Assembly: GCA_018896985.1 (NCBI GenBank)
Contig: JAHILQ010000039.1
Location: 1-8,946, forward strand
Origin: Nitrospinota bacterium
GTDB lineage: Bacteria > Nitrospirota > Thermodesulfovibrionia > Thermodesulfovibrionales > UBA1546
Direction: 5' to 3'
Length of the DNA: 8,946 nt
Made by a program: the position numbers and the translations under genes. Position 1 is the first letter of the stretch. The number at the start of each line of letters is the position of its first letter. Below, piece by piece: positions 5,893 through 8,946 of the stretch. A model generated the notes under the pieces. The model was not told the origin of the DNA. It saw nothing but the letters and a program-made list of their open reading frames with translations, and ran no database searches.

Positions 5893-7166
5893 GCAAAAAG
5901 GAAAGCATACAGCAAACAGTAGACAGCATGAAGGAAAGTAGACAGCATGTAGTAGACAGCACACAGGGGGGGAAAAGTAGTTCCCTGTCTACTGTCTACC
6001 GTCTACTATCTACTGAAAAAGGTCTACTGTCTACTAAGGCAGGTTTTTCTTTGGTGGAGTTGATGATAACTATGGTTGTTTTTTTGATTATCATAGCAGC
6101 GGCATCAGGCATTCTTACAGGCATGGTAACCCAGTTCAAGCAGCAGTCCAAAATAGCGGAGACAAATATTGAGGGAATAATCGGCCTTGAGGTGATGAGG
6201 CAGGATATTGAGCATGCAGGATATGGACTGCCGTGGGTGATTCCTGCAACAGTGAGTTATTCAGAAGCAAGTGCAGGATATAATGATTCCCCATCAAACC
6301 CGCCAAGGGCTATCTTGAGCGGAAATGGTGCTGGCTTTAATGGGTCTGACGAGCTAATAATTAAAGCAACAAATATTGCAAGAAACACAACAGCCCAGAA
6401 ATGGACCTATTTATATTTCGGCAATACTAAAAAGACATGGACACCCGACTGTGAAAATGTAAACAAAGATTCAAATTGCAACACTAAGAATACTGTCAGA
6501 GTAATCGTTGTCTCCCCGGGAACCACAGATGCAAATCGGAAATCCCTGATTGTGAATAGCGGATCATTTTTTACACAATACGGTGCTACCTCTGGCTTTG
6601 AACCTACAGATCCGACAGAGACACAGCCACGCATAATATATGGTATTGACCCTGACACAGATTTGAGAATGCCATTCAACAGGGCAGATTATTATATATC
6701 AACCTCCAGTGTTCCTCAGAGATGTGCTTCTAATACAGGAGTGTTTTCAAAGAATGTTATCAGTCATAGTAATGGATCGAGGGCTGATAATTTGCCCCTC
6801 CTCGATTGCGTCGCTGATATGCAGGTGGTCTTTGGAATAGACACAACTGCAACCCCAGATGGCGCTGTAGATTGTTATGTAAATAACCTGTCAAATGCTT
6901 TTGTGGTAAATGCTGAAAACATAAGGAATAGAGTAAGAGAAGTCAGGTTTTATATCCTTGCACATGAAGGGCAATATGACAGGGATTTTACATATACCAC
7001 AAACCCTGTGAGAGTCGGTGAGGACCTGCCGAGGTGCTCACCGGGAGCAAGCGACGAGGCGGTTCTGGGCAGGAGCCGAGATCTCAGCAATCCCAATATA
7101 ACCAACTGGCAGAACTATCGCTGGAAGGTTTATACAATGGTAGTAAAACCGAGCAATCTGAGGTGA
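5889..7166 (+). CDS. pilW: PilW-like minor pilin
   Basis: A 425-residue prepilin with a 52-residue leader, exceptionally long for this class, ending KAG before FSLVELMITMVVFLIIIAAA (Glu at mature position 5). The leader is almost wholly encoded by 7-nt repeats and a G7 tract. The mature helix (TQFKQQSKIAETNIEGIIGLEVMRQDIEHAGYGLP) and the late section DCVADMQVVFGID, then ENIRNRVREVRFYILAHEGQYD, are typical of PilW, the large minor pilin that works with FimT/FimU, PilV and PilX in the tip complex. I chose the ATG at 5889, which overlaps the pilV stop (ATGA) and has GAGGAG just upstream (5880-5885). An in-frame ATG at 5832 lies inside pilV and has no comparable site. It ends 3 nt before pilX. 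Confidence 0.9.
   Translation: MSKKESIQQTVDSMKESRQHVVDSTQGGKSSSLSTVYRLLSTEKGLLSTKAGFSLVELMITMVVFLIIIAAASGILTGMVTQFKQQSKIAETNIEGIIGLEVMRQDIEHAGYGLPWVIPATVSYSEASAGYNDSPSNPPRAILSGNGAGFNGSDELIIKATNIARNTTAQKWTYLYFGNTKKTWTPDCENVNKDSNCNTKNTVRVIVVSPGTTDANRKSLIVNSGSFFTQYGATSGFEPTDPTETQPRIIYGIDPDTDLRMPFNRADYYISTSSVPQRCASNTGVFSKNVISHSNGSRADNLPLLDCVADMQVVFGIDTTATPDGAVDCYVNNLSNAFVVNAENIRNRVREVRFYILAHEGQYDRDFTYTTNPVRVGEDLPRCSPGASDEAVLGRSRDLSNPNITNWQNYRWKVYTMVVKPSNLR
5904..5964 (+). repeat. 7-nt repeats (AGTAGAC/AGCATRN type) in the pilW leader, left arm
   Basis: Heptamers AGCATAC, AGCAAAC, AGTAGAC and AGCATGA run from 5904 to 5931. A 5-nt slip (AGGAA) follows, then AGTAGAC, AGCATGT, AGTAGAC and AGCACAC from 5937 to 5964. 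AGTAGAC is the reverse complement of the GTCTACT unit of the right arm (5987-6035). Unlike the other units, tandem AGTAGAC contains TAG in one frame, and the frame used here avoids it. Confidence 0.8.
5966..5972 (+). repeat. G7 homopolymer in the pilW leader
   Basis: Seven consecutive G residues lie between the two opposing heptamer arrays and encode the end of QGGK. A run of this length in coding sequence is a plausible slippage point, though shorter than strongly variable tracts. Confidence 0.8.
5987..6035 (+). repeat. 7-nt tandem repeat (GTCTACT) in the pilW leader, right arm
   Basis: Seven consecutive 7-nt slots: GTCTACT, GTCTACC, GTCTACT, ATCTACT, a replaced slot GAAAAAG, then GTCTACT twice. 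It encodes STVYRLLSTEKGLLST just before the prepilin cleavage site. The unit is stop-free in all frames. With the left arm it can form a stem, for example 5951-5959 with 5985-5993 (9 bp). Confidence 0.88.
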
Positions 7167-7169
7167 TAC

Positions 7170-7856
7170 ATGAGAGGATACAAGATGAAAGATACAGGAT
7201 TCAGGATACAGGATACAAGAAAAAATATCATGCATCGTGCATCGTGCATTGTGCATCTTGATAACGAAAAAGGCATTGCCCTTGTGATGACGCTTGTGAT
7301 TTCAGCAATAGCGCTTGCAATCATGGCAGGATTAATCTATATGATAACTGCCGGCACTCAGATTTCAGGTATTCAGAAAAGGTATAAAACCGCTCTTGAA
7401 GCCGGTATGGGAGGAACCGAAGTAGCTTATGAATACATAGGGGCGAGGGGAGATCCTGGGATCTCCGGCATTAACTTTTTATTTAGTCCGTTGATTACTG
7501 CAGCATGCAGAAATCTGAAACTAAACCAAAGCACAAGTAATTGGGCCATTGGAACAACCTGTCCGGCCAACTCTAATTCTATGGCTATAAATCCTGCCGA
7601 CAATACAACATATGACTGGAGGTTTGAGCTCGGAGCGTCCCCATTTCCAACTTATAGGGTTTATACAAAAATAGTTGACACTGTTGAGGGTAATTCTGGC
7701 GGTGATATAGGTTTGGTTAAAGGCGGCGTGGTATCATCAGGCGTAGGCGAGGTTACAGTGCAGAGCAAGCCGTATCTTTATACAATTGAGATAGATGCGC
7801 AGGATGCAGCGAACCCTGCTGAAAGGGCAAAGCTGTCAGTCCTTTATCAGTACTGA
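7170..7856 (+). CDS. pilX: PilX-like minor pilin
   Basis: A 228-residue protein whose N-terminus fits the PilX_N family. EKG is followed by the hydrophobic helix IALVMTLVISAIALAIMAGLIYMIT, so prepilin peptidase should cut after Gly35. Mature position 5 is Met, not Glu; absence of Glu5 is, as far as I recall, common in PilX and in the equivalent GspK, which sit at the very tip. The helix leads into QISGIQKRYKTALEAGMGGTEVAYEYI and a beta-rich C-terminal domain with two cysteines. The leader is encoded by two 7-nt arrays. GAGGTGA precedes the ATG closely (3-nt spacer). An in-frame ATG at 7185, with GAGAGG 7 nt upstream, is an equally good start and would shorten the leader by five residues. The 3-nt gap from pilW and 2-nt gap to the next gene indicate one operon. 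Confidence 0.85.
   Translation: MRGYKMKDTGFRIQDTRKNIMHRASCIVHLDNEKGIALVMTLVISAIALAIMAGLIYMITAGTQISGIQKRYKTALEAGMGGTEVAYEYIGARGDPGISGINFLFSPLITAACRNLKLNQSTSNWAIGTTCPANSNSMAINPADNTTYDWRFELGASPFPTYRVYTKIVDTVEGNSGGDIGLVKGGVVSSGVGEVTVQSKPYLYTIEIDAQDAANPAERAKLSVLYQY
7176..7224 (+). repeat. 7-nt tandem repeat (GGATACA) in the pilX leader
   Basis: Seven consecutive heptamers: GGATACA, AGATGAA, AGATACA, GGATTCA, GGATACA twice, AGAAAAA. A GATACAT containing the pilX start codon lies just upstream (7165-7171). The array encodes GYKMKDTGFRIQDTRKN, is stop-free in all frames as a pure unit, and is related to GATACAA in the pilY1 leader. Confidence 0.88.
7226..7260 (+). repeat. 7-nt tandem repeat (CATCGTG) in the pilX leader
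   Basis: Five consecutive heptamers: TATCATG, CATCGTG twice, CATTGTG, CATCTTG. It follows the GGATACA array after a 1-nt phase shift, and is the same family as the pilY1 array at 921-976. The frame used gives IMHRASCIV, the identical nine residues found in the PilY1 leader. Confidence 0.9.
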
Positions 7857-7858
7857 AT

Positions 7859-8785
7859 ATGCGCAAGTTCTTTGTTTTTTTAATAATTCTATCGCTGTTT
7901 TTATCCTGTTCTTCGGAAAAGCCTGCTGATATTGCCAAAGGGAAACCCCTTAAGGCAGAAGACAGCGGTATTTCTGGGAAAGACGCATCTCAGGCTGCTG
8001 TCAGCGGTGTTCAATACTCGCTGGAAATCATGCCTTCTGACGCCTCACGCAATTCTACATTAAATTTAATTCTAAAAGGTTTTAATCTCTCTGATGCAAA
8101 AATAGTCTGGCTGGTGAATGGGAATCCTGTCGTCAGCGAGACCCCCTCTCAATTTAAAGCGGCAGAGATAAAAAAGGGGGATATGGTTCAGGCAAAGGCA
8201 ATCGTGCAGGGGAAAGAGATATTCTCTAATATTGTGCAGATAAAGAATGCCCCTCCAGGAATCAGCATGGTAAAAATTCTCCCTGAGGTCTTAAGACAGA
8301 GCGGTGCATTATATGTTGAGGCCATAGGAACCGACATTGATGGGGATGAGATAAGCATTGCTTATGAATGGACTAAAAATGGAGAGCCGGCAGGTAAAGA
8401 AAAACAGATAGGCGTTCCCATCAAAAGGGGCGATAAAATCACAATCAAGATAACTCCGTTTGATGGAGAAGGTTATGGGAAGCCTTTTATCTTGAACAGT
8501 GAGCTACGTAATCTGCCGCCTGTGATTATGGAAGATAAAAAAATCAATTTCAATGGGAAAAGTTTTTCATATCAGGTTAAGGCAGTAGATCCTGACAATG
8601 ACACTCTTGCCTATTCTCTGAAAACTGCTCCTTCAGGCATGAATATTGAGAAAACAACAGGCTTAATTCAGTGGATTGTCCCGCAGGATTTTAAAGGGAA
8701 AGCAGAAGTTGCTGTTATTGTTTCTGATGGCCACGGAGGAGAGGCGCTTCAGAGTTTTGTCTTTAAGATAGTACCTGAAAAGTAA
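7859..8785 (+). CDS. lipoprotein with three Ig-like/cadherin-like domains
   Basis: A 308-residue secreted protein of unknown role. The N-terminus MRKFFVFLIILSLFLSC is a lipoprotein signal with the lipid-bearing Cys at 17. Ser at +2 predicts the outer membrane. A low-complexity linker follows. Then come three beta-sandwich domains of 80-90 residues: about 50-132, 133-221 and 222-308. The first two share W-x-x-N-G-x-P (84-90 and 171-177) and end in NAPP and NLPP linkers. The second and third carry Asp clusters of calcium-site type (D159-I-D-G-D; D244-P-D-N-D), and the third resembles a putative-Ig/cadherin-like domain (PSGMNIEKTTGLIQW). There is no clear ribosome binding site; the ATG is 2 nt after the pilX stop, so translation is probably coupled. 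As the last gene before the terminator it belongs to the pilus operon and may anchor or contact the pilus tip at the cell surface, which is inference. Confidence 0.8.
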   Translation: MRKFFVFLIILSLFLSCSSEKPADIAKGKPLKAEDSGISGKDASQAAVSGVQYSLEIMPSDASRNSTLNLILKGFNLSDAKIVWLVNGNPVVSETPSQFKAAEIKKGDMVQAKAIVQGKEIFSNIVQIKNAPPGISMVKILPEVLRQSGALYVEAIGTDIDGDEISIAYEWTKNGEPAGKEKQIGVPIKRGDKITIKITPFDGEGYGKPFILNSELRNLPPVIMEDKKINFNGKSFSYQVKAVDPDNDTLAYSLKTAPSGMNIEKTTGLIQWIVPQDFKGKAEVAVIVSDGHGGEALQSFVFKIVPEK

Positions 8786-8820
8786 GGCGGGTTATTATTT
8801 CCCCGCCCCTTTCTTTTTTG
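8786..8820 (+). terminator. rho-independent terminator of the pilus operon
   Basis: GGCGGG (8786-8791) pairs with CCCGCC (8802-8807) across a 10-nt loop, followed by CCTTTCTTTTTTG. It begins at the base after the lipoprotein stop codon. The T-rich side is on the plus strand only, so it ends the pilus operon. The same stem overlaps the last codons and stop of the convergent gene. Confidence 0.75.
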
Positions 8821-8946
8821 CCGAGTCTATAAGCTCTATAAGTTTATCAGCCTGCAGGGAGCCTGTGAGCACAGAGCCATCAGGCAGGATTGACATCGGC
8901 GTGCCTGTGATGCCGAGGCGTGATGCAAGTTTTATGTTCTTGTCAA
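8795..8946 (-). CDS. dsbC: DsbC-like thiol:disulfide isomerase, C-terminal part
   Basis: On the minus strand 49 codons and a TAA stop are visible; the start lies beyond the window. The segment LASRLGITGTPMSILPDGSV followed by LTGSLQADKLIELIDSAKKK is the thioredoxin-fold end of DsbC/DsbG-type periplasmic disulfide isomerases, with the Thr-cis-Pro active-site loop (GTP) and the glycine-rich strand after it. The catalytic CxxC would lie upstream and is not visible. DsbC corrects wrong disulfides in exported proteins. A convergent position next to PilY1 and pilins with several cysteines is suggestive of shared need but does not show co-regulation. A DsbA- or DsbG-like member of the fold is the main alternative. 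Confidence 0.75.
   Translation of the reverse strand, partial: DKNIKLASRLGITGTPMSILPDGSVLTGSLQADKLIELIDSAKKKGAGK

Noticed and set aside
7449..7466. 8-bp inverted repeat GGAGATCC-TG-GGATCTCC inside pilX
   Set aside because: Short, isolated, within the mature coding sequence, with no T-tract and no sister copy in the window; could be chance.

Overview
The window looks like chromosome from a Gram-negative (diderm) bacterium that makes type IV pili. Gene content (PilY1 plus four minor pilins or pseudopilins, an outer-membrane-type lipoprotein, a DsbC-like protein) and the GC-poor to moderate composition would fit an uncultured Nitrospirota or Desulfobacterota lineage. That placement is a guess from style, not from a marker gene.

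Left edge (1-838): debris of toxin-antitoxin type genes. It holds the 3' end of a HicB-like antitoxin, a roughly 20-codon stub that looks like the start of a broken HicA toxin, an orphan DUF2283 gene and an orphan YgiT-type zinc-finger gene. Between the last two lies a good candidate sigma-54 promoter (GG-N10-GC at 573-586) with a perfect 10-bp inverted repeat about 90 bp upstream of the predicted transcription start. This arrangement suits an activator-dependent pilus operon.

Centre (842-8785): seven tightly packed plus-strand genes, counting the zinc-finger gene at 635-838. The order is ygiT-like, pilY1, fimT/gspH-like, pilV, pilW, pilX and a three-domain Ig-like lipoprotein. Gaps are 2-13 nt, or the genes overlap, and a terminator hairpin follows at 8786-8820. 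The minor pilins probably form the priming and tip complex that carries PilY1. The lipoprotein is of unknown function but clearly co-transcribed. Right edge: the 3' end of a convergent DsbC-like disulfide isomerase gene, which may serve these cysteine-containing proteins.

The striking feature is repeat DNA inside the leader-peptide coding segments. In pilY1, pilW and pilX the codons between the start and the signal or prepilin cleavage site are built of 7-nt tandem repeats (GATACAA/GGATACA, CATCRTG, AGTAGAC and GTCTACT types). In pilY1 and pilV they contain a C6...G6 double-hairpin element. Only fimT has a normal, 6-residue leader. The repeats stay in frame with the mature proteins, and the peptides they encode would be cut off during export. 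Because 7 is not a multiple of 3, gain or loss of one unit would shift the frame, so these leaders could act as switchable (phase-variable) loci. The parallel is neisserial pilC, whose poly-G tract lies in the signal-peptide region. The alternative is that the repeats are genome-wide passengers tolerated only where the peptide is discarded.
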